From Dehalococcoidia bacterium (lineage in GTDB: Bacteria; Chloroflexota; Dehalococcoidia; Lucifugimonadales; UBA3495), in assembly GCA_021295965.1 (NCBI GenBank), contig JAGWBI010000004.1:33831-97830 (forward strand): 64,000 bases of DNA, written 5' to 3'. The notes beneath the pieces were generated by a model that was given only the letters and a program-made list of their open reading frames with translations, did no database searches and had not been told where the DNA came from. Below, in pieces: positions 1 through 8,848 of the stretch. The position numbers and the translations under genes were made by a program. The stretch's first letter is position 1, and each line of letters opens with the position of its first letter.

Positions 1-79
1 TTCGTTTGAACACCCCGTACGGACCGTTGAGAAAGCCGGTGTTCGCGAGACGAATGCGAGCCACAAATATCCTGCCCGG

Positions 80-1363
80 CTAAAGGTCGCCCGCCAGTTG
101 GTTGATCACCAACCCGGTGGGTAATTTGGGATAAAAGAACGTCGATTTGGGCGGGAGACGGTTGCCGGCGCTGACGATTTGCCGGAAGGGTTCCAGTGGG
201 AATGGCTTGAGGAAAATAGCCGCCTGCTTTTCGCCGGCGGCGACGCCCTGCGCGATGGCGTCGTGGTCGGGGCTGTAGTCGACGTGCCGGACCAAGGCTT
301 CGCCCAAAACCGGCGACAGTACGCGCTCCTGCAACAGCCAAGCCTCCGAAACGGCCAATGAACCCCAAGAACCCCAATCTACCCCCGAGCGCAACGTGTG
401 GATGGTGGGAGGGGCGTCCGCCCAAAAAACGGCGAAACAGTGGCCGCCGGCGCCGATTCTGGTGACCTCTCCCACTGCGGCCGCCGGGGTGATGTCAGGG
501 TTCATGGGTCGGGTATCAAATGTGTCCTCCATCTTGAGACGGACTGCGGACAATTGTTCCGGGGATAGCCCCTGGAGCACCCGGTGATAAGGCAGCAGCA
601 GGAGTCCAGGATCGTCAAACTCGATGAGGGTCATCATGACGTAGTTGGCAGCGGCCTGCAGGTCTGACTGAGCGCCGGCGGATTGACTGCGTCGGTAGCG
701 CAGCGCGGCTTCGTAGCGGTGGTGCCCGTCGGCCAGGAACACGGGTCGGTTGGCAAAGGCATCGTTGATTTCGGCCTGGACAGCGGGGTCAACGATGCGC
801 CACAGCCGGGCGTGGCCGCCGGCTGGAGTTTCGGCGGCAGCGTCCGGAGGATTGGAACTGATGCCATCAAAAATGTTTCGCAAGGCGCCTTCCGAATCAC
901 GATACAGCGACATTATCGGGCTGAATTGAGCCTGGCAGGCATCGAGCAACGCCACCCGGTCCAAGACAGCCGGTTCCCTGGTGAACTCGTGGGGGAAAAC
1001 GGCCCTAGCGTCGTAATCCTCAACCAACACGTCGGCAAACAAACCCAGGTGTTGGTAATGCCGTCCTCCGAAATCATAGGTGTGGCTCATCAGGTAGAAG
1101 GAGGGATTTTCGTCCCTGGTGAGAATGCCATCGACGAGCCAACCGCTGAATAATGCTGCCGCCTGTCGGTAACCGGTTTGGGGGTCAACCGGGTCGGGTT
1201 GCTCGCCACCTTCGAGGTGCACCGCGTTGTACGGACTGCGCTGCTGCAGGTCCGCCTTGAGATCGGGCCCGATCATGTCGTACGGCGGGCAGATTACCGA
1301 GGACAGGCTGCCCACGGAATTGGGGTCGAAACGGCAGCCGCGGAAGGGTTTGATGGTGGCCAT
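80..1363 (-). CDS. DUF1015 family protein
   Basis: The 427-aa product matches the DUF1015 family along its length. It has the N-terminal block IKPFRGCRFDP followed by VICPPYDMI and RSPYNAVHLE, and the central LADGHHRYEAA motif typical of this family. The family is cytoplasmic, often lies near serA/serC-type genes, and its biochemical role is unsettled; the conserved His-Arg motif suggests a catalytic or ligand-binding site. No signal peptide or membrane segment is visible. The ATG start gives a normal family length. It is followed on the same strand by an APH-fold kinase, but the 85-bp gap gives no firm operon evidence. Confidence 0.9.
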   Translation of the reverse strand: MATIKPFRGCRFDPNSVGSLSSVICPPYDMIGPDLKADLQQRSPYNAVHLEGGEQPDPVDPQTGYRQAAALFSGWLVDGILTRDENPSFYLMSHTYDFGGRHYQHLGLFADVLVEDYDARAVFPHEFTREPAVLDRVALLDACQAQFSPIMSLYRDSEGALRNIFDGISSNPPDAAAETPAGGHARLWRIVDPAVQAEINDAFANRPVFLADGHHRYEAALRYRRSQSAGAQSDLQAAANYVMMTLIEFDDPGLLLLPYHRVLQGLSPEQLSAVRLKMEDTFDTRPMNPDITPAAAVGEVTRIGAGGHCFAVFWADAPPTIHTLRSGVDWGSWGSLAVSEAWLLQERVLSPVLGEALVRHVDYSPDHDAIAQGVAAGEKQAAIFLKPFPLEPFRQIVSAGNRLPPKSTFFYPKLPTGLVINQLAGDL

Positions 1364-1448
1364 GGGTATCGGAGCTCCGGGAGGTTGGTTGGTTTCATTA
1401 TACGGCGACCCGGCGACGAATTACCGCGTCGCCCGATATCATCGCCGC

Positions 1449-2666
1449 TTATCCCAGGGTCTGGTTTACCAAAGTTAGACCGGCTCCCAGTTTGTCCCGC
1501 CAGTCGAGTTGGGGATGACGGATCGTGTTCGTGCATATCCTAAACAAACAGACTGCTTCGCGCAAAGCAAGCTCTCGCTCATTCCAGCCGAACCGTTCCA
1601 ACGCGGCGCACCGAAACAGGTCATAGTATGAGCCGCTCGCGTCTTTGCGGCGCATACGTCCCAGCGAAGACCTCCACCGCAGGTGCGCCAGGAAGTTGCC
1701 AACGTCCAGCATCGGGTCCCCCGGACCCGCTTCTTCAAAGTCCACCAAGGCCATCCTGCCGTCGGGCAAGACCAGCATCTGGTCATCATAAAAGTCGTTA
1801 TGCGCCAAGCCCGTGGGCTCCCACGATTTGACGAACGGGTCCAGCGTCTTGGTGGCCTCTTGGAGGCTCCGGAACGCCGCGTCGCCGGGGTCAACTTTGT
1901 GCCTGATTGTGCGCTTGGCCCGGCCGTATGCCGCCGACAGGTTGAATGGTTGTGGCGACCGGATTGCCGGCCCTTGTACCCATAGAGTTTCCAGTCCTTC
2001 CAACAACGGCGCCGGATCGGGCATATTTCCCCGGCGGATGTGGCGGCGCAGGTTCTTGCCGGGAATTTCCGGGGTCCAGATGACGCCGCCCTCGGCCCAA
2101 TATCCGGCAAGCCTCGGCAGAACGAAGCTCGAGCGCCCTATTGGTTGCCGGGCAGCCAGCAGAGGCTCGGCCGCGTCGAGCTGCATCACTCGCGCGTAGA
2201 ATCTGACCCGGCCCACGCTGTGGCGCAACACGGCTCTACTGCCCGGCCTGTAGCGAACCACTTCGACCAGCGCACGTCGCGACCCGACTGCCAGGACGTG
2301 TCTGTTGAGCAGCCGAAGGGCGGCCTCGGGGTGGGCCACTTCGCTTAGCCCCGGCAGTAGAGGGTCATCTGGGAAATGAAATACCGCAGCAGGTTTGCCG
2401 TGATCAATCTTGACGGTGAAGTGCTCTGTCGGGAGGTAATCGTCGGGACGCCATTCCACCTCATAGCTGATGATGGCGCTCCTGCCCTGACTGTGGCTGA
2501 ATTGGCGGATACGGATCTGGTGCGGGTCGTTCTCCGGTCTTTCAAACTGTTGACAAAAGGTTTCCCAGACCCAGTTCGCGTCGAAGAGATTGGGCAATTC
2601 GATCAAGCCCGGGTCTTCTGGAAAATCGACCTGCGGGTACAGCGGTGCGGCAGTTGGTGTGGGCAT
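1449..2666 (-). CDS. APH-fold phosphotransferase family protein
   Basis: This 405-aa protein is related to aminoglycoside phosphotransferases and homoserine/choline-type kinases. The catalytic loop is visible as LAHNDFYDDQML (Brenner motif HxDxxxxN-like, with H-N-D) followed by the metal-binding LVDFEEAGPGDPMLDVGNF. The N-terminal half, with YRPGSRAVLRHSV, corresponds to the ATP-binding lobe. The substrate cannot be inferred: these kinases act on small hydroxylated metabolites as often as on antibiotics. It starts 9 nt downstream of the Asp/Thr-repeat gene stop, so the two may be cotranscribed. Confidence 0.75.
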   Translation of the reverse strand: MPTPTAAPLYPQVDFPEDPGLIELPNLFDANWVWETFCQQFERPENDPHQIRIRQFSHSQGRSAIISYEVEWRPDDYLPTEHFTVKIDHGKPAAVFHFPDDPLLPGLSEVAHPEAALRLLNRHVLAVGSRRALVEVVRYRPGSRAVLRHSVGRVRFYARVMQLDAAEPLLAARQPIGRSSFVLPRLAGYWAEGGVIWTPEIPGKNLRRHIRRGNMPDPAPLLEGLETLWVQGPAIRSPQPFNLSAAYGRAKRTIRHKVDPGDAAFRSLQEATKTLDPFVKSWEPTGLAHNDFYDDQMLVLPDGRMALVDFEEAGPGDPMLDVGNFLAHLRWRSSLGRMRRKDASGSYYDLFRCAALERFGWNERELALREAVCLFRICTNTIRHPQLDWRDKLGAGLTLVNQTLG

Positions 2667-2675
2667 CTTGATCAG

Positions 2676-4427
2676 CTAACTACTGGCTCCGCTGTCATCG
2701 CTGTCCGGAGTGTCCGGCGTTTCGGGGGTGTCCGGGGTCGGGGTGCCGGGAGTTTCAGGCGTATCGATGCCGTCGGAGTCGGTGCCGTCGTTGTCGGTGG
2801 GAGTGGGGGTGTCCACCCCATCACTGTCTGTCCCGTCGTTGTCTGTGGTGTCCAATCCGTCGTTATCCGTAGTGTCAACTCCGTCGCCATCGGTATAGGG
2901 AGTGGCAACGCCGTCGTGGTCGGTGGTGTCCACGCCATCGTTGTCGGTGTACGGAGTATCTACGCCGTCGTTATCGGTGGTGTCCGCTCCGTCGTTGTCA
3001 GTGTACGGAGTATTCACGCCATCATTGTCCGAGGTATCAACCCCGTCGTCGTCCGTGTACGGCGTGTTCACTCCGTCGTTGTCAGTGGTGTCCACCCCGT
3101 CGCCGTCGGTGTAGGGAGTATCGATGCCATCGTCGTCGGTGACAGGAGTGTCGATTCCGTCGTTATCGGTGGTATCTACGCCATCGTTGTCCGTGGCGGT
3201 GGGCGTATCAACACCATCGTTGTCCGTGGTATCGATGTTGTCGTTGTCAGTGGTGTCCACTCCATCGTCATCGGTGTGGGGAGTCGCAACGCCATCGCCG
3301 TCGGTCCCAGCGGTGTTGATTCCATCGTTGTCGGAGGTATCCACGCCGTCATTATCGGTTCGAGGGGTGTCGACGCCGTCGTCATCAGTGTCATCGGTGT
3401 TGATACCGTCATTGTCGGTCTCTGGGGTATCCACGCCGTCATTGTCGGTCGCCGGGGTACTGATGCCGTCGTTATCCGAAGTGTCGGTCCCGTCCTCATC
3501 GGTGTAGGGCGTCTCGACGCCGTCATCATCGGTAGCAGGGGTGTTGATCCCGTCGTTGTCGGTGGTGTCGATGCCGTCGTTGTCCGTGGGTGTGGGAGTA
3601 TTTATGCCGTCGCCGTCAGTGGTATCAATGTTGTCGTTATCGGTGGTGTCGATCCCGTCATCGTCGGTGTAGGGGGTGTTGATCCCATCATCGTCAGTCT
3701 CGTGGGTGTCCACACCGTCACGGTCGGTAGCAGGAGTGTTGATGCCGTCGTTATCCGAGGTATCCACGCCGTCATCGTCGGTGTAAGGAGTGTTCACGCC
3801 ATCATTGTCGGTGGTATCCACTCCGTCACCGTCGGTATAAGGCGTATCCACCCCATCGTCGTCGGTGGCTGGGGTGTCGATGCCGTCATTATCGGTGGTA
3901 TCTACGCCGTCGTTGTCGGTAGCCGTTGGGGTGTCGACACCGTCGTTGTCGGTGGTATCGATGTTGTCGTTATCGGTCGTGTCCACACCGTCATTGTCGG
4001 TGCGAGGTGTATCGGCGCCGTCGTTGTCGGTGTCGTCCGTATTTATGCCGTCGTTGTCCGTCGTATCGACACCGTCGTCGTCAGTGTAGGGAGTGTCGAT
4101 GCCGTCGTTGTCCGTGGTGTCCACTCCATCGTCATCCGTGTAAGGAGTGTCCACGCCATCGTTGTCAGTCTCGGGAGCGTCGCCGGCGCTGTCGTCCGCC
4201 TCGTCCTCTTCTTCTGCTACCGGGACGGAAACCCGAGAGACTATGGCGGCGGTTACGGTCACGTCGGAGCCCGCCGCCTTTACCGCGGAGGCTACGCCTC
4301 CCCACAACAACGACAGGGACATCAAGAGCGATACGAAGATCAAACCGATTGACGTGCTCACGGCAATCCACCCGTTAACAACGCTGCCCGTCGGCCTGCC
4401 TTCGACGGGACTGGCGATTGAGTACAC
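2676..4427 (-). CDS. Asp/Thr-rich tandem-repeat protein with N-terminal membrane segment (TSP3-like repeats)
   Basis: The 583-aa product begins with a hydrophobic segment (about residues 20-50, WIAVSTSIGLIFVSLLMSL) acting as signal or anchor. Some 450 residues of degenerate repeats follow, built from units such as TDNDGVDTTDNDGIDTP and PYTDDDGVDT. The recurrent D-N-D-G-x-D pattern resembles calcium-binding thrombospondin type-3/EF-loop repeats, so an extracellular, very acidic, probably Ca-binding or rod-like surface protein is likely. The tail is TPDTPETPDTPDSDDSG. The start is a GTG without a clear Shine-Dalgarno and is uncertain. The repeat keeps the opposite strand open too (a 658-aa Val/Gly/Ile ORF), which I take as a shadow. 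The DNA repeat makes length polymorphism and misassembly likely. Confidence 0.7.
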   Translation of the reverse strand: MYSIASPVEGRPTGSVVNGWIAVSTSIGLIFVSLLMSLSLLWGGVASAVKAAGSDVTVTAAIVSRVSVPVAEEEDEADDSAGDAPETDNDGVDTPYTDDDGVDTTDNDGIDTPYTDDDGVDTTDNDGINTDDTDNDGADTPRTDNDGVDTTDNDNIDTTDNDGVDTPTATDNDGVDTTDNDGIDTPATDDDGVDTPYTDGDGVDTTDNDGVNTPYTDDDGVDTSDNDGINTPATDRDGVDTHETDDDGINTPYTDDDGIDTTDNDNIDTTDGDGINTPTPTDNDGIDTTDNDGINTPATDDDGVETPYTDEDGTDTSDNDGISTPATDNDGVDTPETDNDGINTDDTDDDGVDTPRTDNDGVDTSDNDGINTAGTDGDGVATPHTDDDGVDTTDNDNIDTTDNDGVDTPTATDNDGVDTTDNDGIDTPVTDDDGIDTPYTDGDGVDTTDNDGVNTPYTDDDGVDTSDNDGVNTPYTDNDGADTTDNDGVDTPYTDNDGVDTTDHDGVATPYTDGDGVDTTDNDGLDTTDNDGTDSDGVDTPTPTDNDGTDSDGIDTPETPGTPTPDTPETPDTPDSDDSGASS

Positions 4428-4521
4428 GCAAGGGAGCGCTATCTGTCTGTAAGTCTAACGATATTCGTCGCGACCATGCAACAAGTTCTGCAGAAAATGA
4501 TCACCTTCCGAGAGACGCTAA

Positions 4522-5769
4522 TCAATAAACCACCTGCTCATCCACCAATCGGGCCAGCTCATCGTCTTCGATGCCGAGCAATTCGCTGAGAATATACCTG
4601 TTGTGCTGGCCCAGGAGTGGAGCGGGAGTGCGGACGCCGCCGGGAGTGTCGCTGAAACGCCACGGCACGCCGTAGAGCATTTCGGCCCCGATATGAGGGT
4701 GGTCGATTTCGGCGTAGGTTTCGCGGGCGTTCAGGTGCGGGTCCGCGAACTGGTCAGCAATGTTCATCACTGGCATGGCGGCCACGCCGACGGCTTGCAG
4801 ACGTTCCATCACCTGCCGGGGCGTCAGCGTGCGTGTCCACGAGGAAATGATTTCGTCCAGGGCGCGGCGGTTGTCCCAACGGGACGCTGAGTTCGCGAAC
4901 CGGCGATCTTTGGATAGAACGTCGTCTTCGATGACTCCGGCAAGGGCTCCCCATTCAGCATCAGTACGCACGGCAATGGCTACCCAGGCGTCTTCGCCGG
5001 AGCATGGATAGTTGTTGTGGGGAGCGAACCCGGGATCATCGTTGCCCGGGGGCTTGGGTACGATGCCAGTCATTTGGTATTCGAGCATGGGAACGCCCAA
5101 AAGCGCGGTTGTCCCCTCCAGATGCGCCGCTTCGACGTATTGACCCGCGCCGGTGCGGTTGCGGTGCCGGAGGGCGGCTACCACCCCCAAGGCCGCGCAC
5201 AAGGCAGCCACGGTGTCGCTCCACGCGGCCTGCAATTCGCCGACCAACGGCTCGCCCTCCTCGGGCGGGTACCCAACCAGGCTCATCATGCCGGACATGG
5301 CCTGGATTATCGGGGCGTAGGCGACCATATCCCGCAGGGGTCCAGCGTCTCCAAAGGCCGGCATGGCGGCGACGATGATGTCGGGTTTGACGGCGCGAAG
5401 CGTCTCGTGATCCATGCCCAGACGTTGCAAAACGCCGGGCGAGAAATTGGACAGCACCACGTCGCTTGTCGCAGCCAGCCTCTTGAGGATGTCGCGCCCA
5501 GCGTCGGTACGCAGGTTGAGCGACACGCTCAACTTGTTGCGGTTGAGGCCGTGGAACACGGGCTGCAACTCAGGCCACAAGCCTCGGTCGCCGCCGGCGA
5601 GGTCTTCACCCACCATGGGCCGTCCCAAGCGCATACCGTCCATGCGGGCGCGGCTTTCCACCTTGATTACCTGCGCGCCCATGTCGGCGAGCAACTGTCC
5701 GGCCATTGGGCCGGCCCAGGCGCTGCCCAAGTCAACGACGCGGACGTTGTGCAACGGCGCGCGAGTCAT
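4522..5769 (-). CDS. CaiB/BaiF-type (class III) CoA-transferase
   Basis: The ORF track gives 470 aa, but homology starts at the internal Met of MTRAPLHNVRVVDL. I choose that ATG at 5769 because it overlaps the upstream CoA-transferase stop as ATGA, giving about 415 aa, normal for the family. Family III features are visible: VVDLGSAWAGPMAGQLLADMGAQVIKVES at the CoA-binding N-terminus, FSPGVLQRLGMDHETL, and AYAPIIQAMSGMM. These enzymes move CoA between carboxylic acids such as formyl/oxalyl, carnitine, mesaconyl or bile acids. The substrate cannot be read from sequence. The catalytic Asp should lie in the NLRTD/DILKRL region. Confidence 0.9.
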   Translation of the reverse strand: MTRAPLHNVRVVDLGSAWAGPMAGQLLADMGAQVIKVESRARMDGMRLGRPMVGEDLAGGDRGLWPELQPVFHGLNRNKLSVSLNLRTDAGRDILKRLAATSDVVLSNFSPGVLQRLGMDHETLRAVKPDIIVAAMPAFGDAGPLRDMVAYAPIIQAMSGMMSLVGYPPEEGEPLVGELQAAWSDTVAALCAALGVVAALRHRNRTGAGQYVEAAHLEGTTALLGVPMLEYQMTGIVPKPPGNDDPGFAPHNNYPCSGEDAWVAIAVRTDAEWGALAGVIEDDVLSKDRRFANSASRWDNRRALDEIISSWTRTLTPRQVMERLQAVGVAAMPVMNIADQFADPHLNARETYAEIDHPHIGAEMLYGVPWRFSDTPGGVRTPAPLLGQHNRYILSELLGIEDDELARLVDEQVVY

Positions 5770-6959
5770 AGGCGGGTTTCGGTAGGAGAAGACGCCGCGC
5801 CCAGCAACTCGTCGTTGTGCTGTCCCAGCAACGGCGCCGGGCGCACGATACGACAGGGCGAGCCGTACAGTCGCACTGGCGCCCCAGGATAACGAAACGC
5901 ACCGGCTTCGGCATGGTCGTGGTCGCGGAACCACGCCCGTTCACGCAATTGCGGGGTTTCCAACATCTCGTCAACAGTGAGCACGGGGGCACACGGGATG
6001 CGGTTTTCTAGGCACAATTGCAGGATCTCGGCTTTATCGTGGTCCATGAACCAGGGCGCGATTAGATTTTCGGCCTCTTCAGGATACCGGTCGCTCATCG
6101 CCCGGCGGTCGCGATAGCGGGGATTGTCGATCCAATCCGGATCACCCAGCAGGTTCAGGAAGCGTTGGTACTGTTCCATCTGCGGCGCGTCGATGCAGAC
6201 GTATCCATCTCGGCAGGGCAGGACGCAGTTGGGAAACAGCCCGAGCCGCATTCGGTTGCCGGAGCGGGAACCGGCGACGCCCCGATATATGAACGTAGGC
6301 AGATGGTAGCCCGTGAGCAGCGTGGCGATGATCCCTGAATCGGCGACGTCGATGTACTGACCCTCCGCCGCGCCCTCCGCCGATTCTCGCGCCAGCAACC
6401 CTACCATGGCTGCAAATGCCCCTCCCAAGCCGGCCAGGTACGACGCCTGCTGACCGGGTGTGGTCAATGGTTCCCGGTGGGTATGACCGGTGCCGAAGCT
6501 CATGCCGCTCAGCGCGTTGACTTGCAAGTCGTAGCCGGCGTATTCACGGTAATCCCCGGTTCGTCCGTACGGCGAAATCGAAACGGTGATCAGGTGAGGA
6601 TGCCGCCAACGCAATTCCGCTTCCGTGATTCCGGCATCGGAAAGCCCGCCGTAGGGTTGATTCTCAACGAAAATATCCACGCTTCCCAACAGACGATGGA
6701 GCTGTTCAATGCCGGCGTCGGCTGCGGTATCCAGCATGACCCCGCGTTTCCCCAGGTTGGCGAAGAGGAACAGACCGCTCCGCTCAGGATGTGGCACATC
6801 TCCGGGGAAAGGGCCGGCGGCACGCGCGCGATCGCCCCCTGAGGACTCGACCTTTATTACGTCGGCGCCAAGTTCAGCCAGTACTTTGGCGCAGAAAGGG
6901 GCGGAAATCACTTCACCCCATTCAATCACACGGATGCCCTCCAATGGAGCGGAGGGCAT
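5766..6959 (-). CDS. CaiB/BaiF-type (class III) CoA-transferase
   Basis: This is the second class III CoA-transferase, upstream of and coupled to the 4522..5769 gene by a 4-nt overlap. The track ORF begins at 7205, but residues 1-82 are low-quality sequence running through a dispersed repeat. The domain begins at MPSAPLEGIRVIEWGEVISAPFCAKVLAELGADVIKVES, so I place the start at 6959, giving about 397 aa. The conserved SISPYGRTGDY and LAGLGGAFAAMVGLLAR are present. Tandem divergent CaiB genes may form a heteromeric enzyme or two activities acting on related acids; this is inference. Confidence 0.9.
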   Translation of the reverse strand: MPSAPLEGIRVIEWGEVISAPFCAKVLAELGADVIKVESSGGDRARAAGPFPGDVPHPERSGLFLFANLGKRGVMLDTAADAGIEQLHRLLGSVDIFVENQPYGGLSDAGITEAELRWRHPHLITVSISPYGRTGDYREYAGYDLQVNALSGMSFGTGHTHREPLTTPGQQASYLAGLGGAFAAMVGLLARESAEGAAEGQYIDVADSGIIATLLTGYHLPTFIYRGVAGSRSGNRMRLGLFPNCVLPCRDGYVCIDAPQMEQYQRFLNLLGDPDWIDNPRYRDRRAMSDRYPEEAENLIAPWFMDHDKAEILQLCLENRIPCAPVLTVDEMLETPQLRERAWFRDHDHAEAGAFRYPGAPVRLYGSPCRIVRPAPLLGQHNDELLGAASSPTETRL

Positions 6960-7084
6960 GGTACCGGGGAGCGGCGTTGATGGCTTTGGCTGCGACACGG
7001 GCCGGGGATCTTCGGCGGATATGGTTGGGAATAGCCCGGCGGCAGTATAGAGCCGGGATCGTCGTGGGCGCAAGGCGGAGCGGG

Positions 7085-7219
7085 TGCGCTCATGCGTACC
7101 CACTTTGCACAACCTGCCATTGCGAGCGAAGGGTGGCAATCTCGACGGGGCAACGGACATCGCTACAGAAGCGAGATCGCCATCCGCCTGCGGCGGACTA
7201 CGCACCTCGCGATGACAAA
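7085..7219. repeat. MITE-like dispersed inverted repeat
   Basis: The left part reads GCCATTGCGAGCGAAGGGTGGCAATCTCG and the right part, reverse-complemented, reads TTGTCATCGCGAGG...GGCGATCTC. The imperfect inverted repeat encloses about 30 bp. A relative lies at 59591..59740, including the flanking GCGTACCCACTTTG-like extension. The right arm carries a TCCGCC-TGC-GGCGGA mini-palindrome. No coding capacity. The rest of the 6960..7367 intergenic stretch holds only the promoter listed below. Confidence 0.6.
7183..7197. repeat. Mini-palindrome family A copy (TCCGCC-TGC-GGCGGA)
   Basis: Perfect 6-bp stem with 3-nt loop, nested within the right arm of the MITE-like repeat. Same family as the copies inside transposase genes at 44-45, 51 and 61 kb. 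Confidence 0.6.
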
Positions 7220-7266
7220 CTAAGTACGCTTAACGGAGCGGATGCAGCGACGGGCTGCGGCGCTTG

Positions 7267-7295
7267 TTGACAATCATGTGGCCGCAGAATATTTT
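7267..7295 (+). promoter_or_regulatory. Sigma70-type promoter for the histidine kinase operon
   Basis: TTGACA (7267-7272), a 17-nt spacer and TATTTT (7290-7295) lie about 70 nt upstream of the kinase ATG, which is preceded by AGGGGGACAAAAGG. Confidence 0.6.
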
Positions 7296-7367
7296 GTATC
7301 ATCAAAGACTACGTTGGCTCGCATACAAGCTTGGCACCAGGGTTAGCCGATAGGGGGACAAAAGGCA

Positions 7368-8753
7368 ATGAGCACCCAGCAAGACCTGCAGCAGGAAGTT
7401 GACCACCTCACCGCTGAGCTGGCAGAGCGCGATAAAGAGTTGGCCGCGCTGCGCGACCAGGACCATCTGGACGTGAGCGCCGATCGCCTGCCCATTATCC
7501 GCCTCGAAAACCAGGAAGTTTTCAACACCTATGCGGCGGAATCGTTCGAGGATACCTTGCGGGTCATGGCCTTTCGAGCGCGCCAAATGTTGGGGGCCCA
7601 CCAGTCGGCCATCAGTTACGTTCCCGATGGCGACTTCAAGGCGGCCGTTCATGCCGTATCTCTATCGGACAAGTACGCCCGCTATCGGGCCTACGACGTG
7701 ATGCCCACGGGAGAGGGGATTTGGGGGCTAATCGTCATGCATCACAGGCCGGTTCGGATGACCGAGGAGGCCCTCTATTCGCACCCGCAATTCAAGAATT
7801 TCAGCGGCCTCAAAACCGTCGAGGGCCTTGAACACCCTCCCATGCCGGGGTGGCTTGCGGTGCCCGTCCTGCGCAAGGGAGGCGGGCTCATCGGGGTGAT
7901 CCAGCTCAGCGATAAGTTCGAAGGAGAATTCACGGACGATGACCAAGAGCAACTGACCAAGCTGGCCACTTTGTACACGCCAATCTTTGAGCTGCAATAT
8001 GTCAACGATGGCTTGCAACGGCAAGCGGCCTCGCTGACGCAAGCCACGCTGGAATTGCAGCGTTCCAACGCCGAGCTGGAGCAGTTCGCCTACGTGGCGT
8101 CCCATGACCTCCAGGAGCCGTTGCGGATGGTGACCAGCTATCTGCAGCTCCTGGAACGACGCTACAAAGATAAGCTGGATCAAGATGCCGAAGAGTTCAT
8201 CGGGTTTGCCGTTGACGGCGCGTCCCGGATGCAGACGCTGATCCAGGATTTGTTGACCTATTCGCGCGTGGGGACCCGCGGGGCCGCCTTTGAGCCCACG
8301 GATTGCGACGAGGTGCTGAGCCGGGTATTGACGAATCTGGAGGTGGCAATCGAAGAAAGCGGGACGGAGATAACCTGCGGGACACTGCCCAACATCGCGG
8401 TTGACGCTTCCCAGTTGTCCCAATTGCTGCAGAATCTGATTGGCAACGCGATCAAGTTCAGGGGAGACAACCCCCCGCGCATCCAGATTGAAGCACAACG
8501 GCGGGACGAGGATTGGTTATTTTCAGTTAGCGACAACGGTATAGGCATTGACCCACGTCATGGCGAGCGCATATTCCAGGTGTTCCAACGTCTGCACGGG
8601 ATCGGTCGATACCAGGGTACCGGCATCGGCCTCGCGGTTTGCAAGAAAATTGCGGAACGGCACCAGGGACAGATCTGGGTAGAGTCTGAGGAAGGCGCCG
8701 GGGCGACCTTTTACTTCACTATCCCAAATCATCTCGCCGCGGTTTCCGCGTAG
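7368..8753 (+). CDS. GAF-domain sensor histidine kinase (cytosolic, phytochrome-kinase-like)
   Basis: This 461-aa cytoplasmic kinase has no membrane segment. A short coiled coil opens the protein (residues 1-35). A GAF domain follows (about 50-205, with ARQMLGAHQSAISYVP and GWLAVPVLRKGGGLIGVIQLSDK). The DHp helix carries FAYVASHDLQEPLRMV with the phospho-acceptor His. The HATPase_c domain shows N box LIGNAIKFRG, G1 DNGIGID and G2 GTGIGLAV. The HDLQEPLRMV sequence is typical of HWE/phytochrome-type HisKA kinases that pair with stand-alone Rcp1-like receivers, two of which follow. The GAF domain lacks an obvious chromophore Cys, so the ligand is unknown. Confidence 0.92.
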   Translation: MSTQQDLQQEVDHLTAELAERDKELAALRDQDHLDVSADRLPIIRLENQEVFNTYAAESFEDTLRVMAFRARQMLGAHQSAISYVPDGDFKAAVHAVSLSDKYARYRAYDVMPTGEGIWGLIVMHHRPVRMTEEALYSHPQFKNFSGLKTVEGLEHPPMPGWLAVPVLRKGGGLIGVIQLSDKFEGEFTDDDQEQLTKLATLYTPIFELQYVNDGLQRQAASLTQATLELQRSNAELEQFAYVASHDLQEPLRMVTSYLQLLERRYKDKLDQDAEEFIGFAVDGASRMQTLIQDLLTYSRVGTRGAAFEPTDCDEVLSRVLTNLEVAIEESGTEITCGTLPNIAVDASQLSQLLQNLIGNAIKFRGDNPPRIQIEAQRRDEDWLFSVSDNGIGIDPRHGERIFQVFQRLHGIGRYQGTGIGLAVCKKIAERHQGQIWVESEEGAGATFYFTIPNHLAAVSA

Positions 8754-8848
8754 AGTCAGGTCACCAAACCGAGGGAAATTGCGCCAGCGCTCAATTGCCT
8801 GATTACATCGCAACCAAGCCTCAACAGCGCGGATCAGGAGGTGAAAAT

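Noticed and set aside
2700-4200. Regular repeat array that might suggest CRISPR
   Set aside because: Units are degenerate, contiguous and codon-phased; there are no unique spacers and no cas genes.
2376-4352. 658-aa plus-strand ORF rich in Val/Gly/Ile opposite the repeat gene
   Set aside because: It arises because the repeat codons leave the antisense frame open. It overlaps the start of the APH gene as well, and the minus-strand protein has a credible signal and a recognisable acidic repeat.
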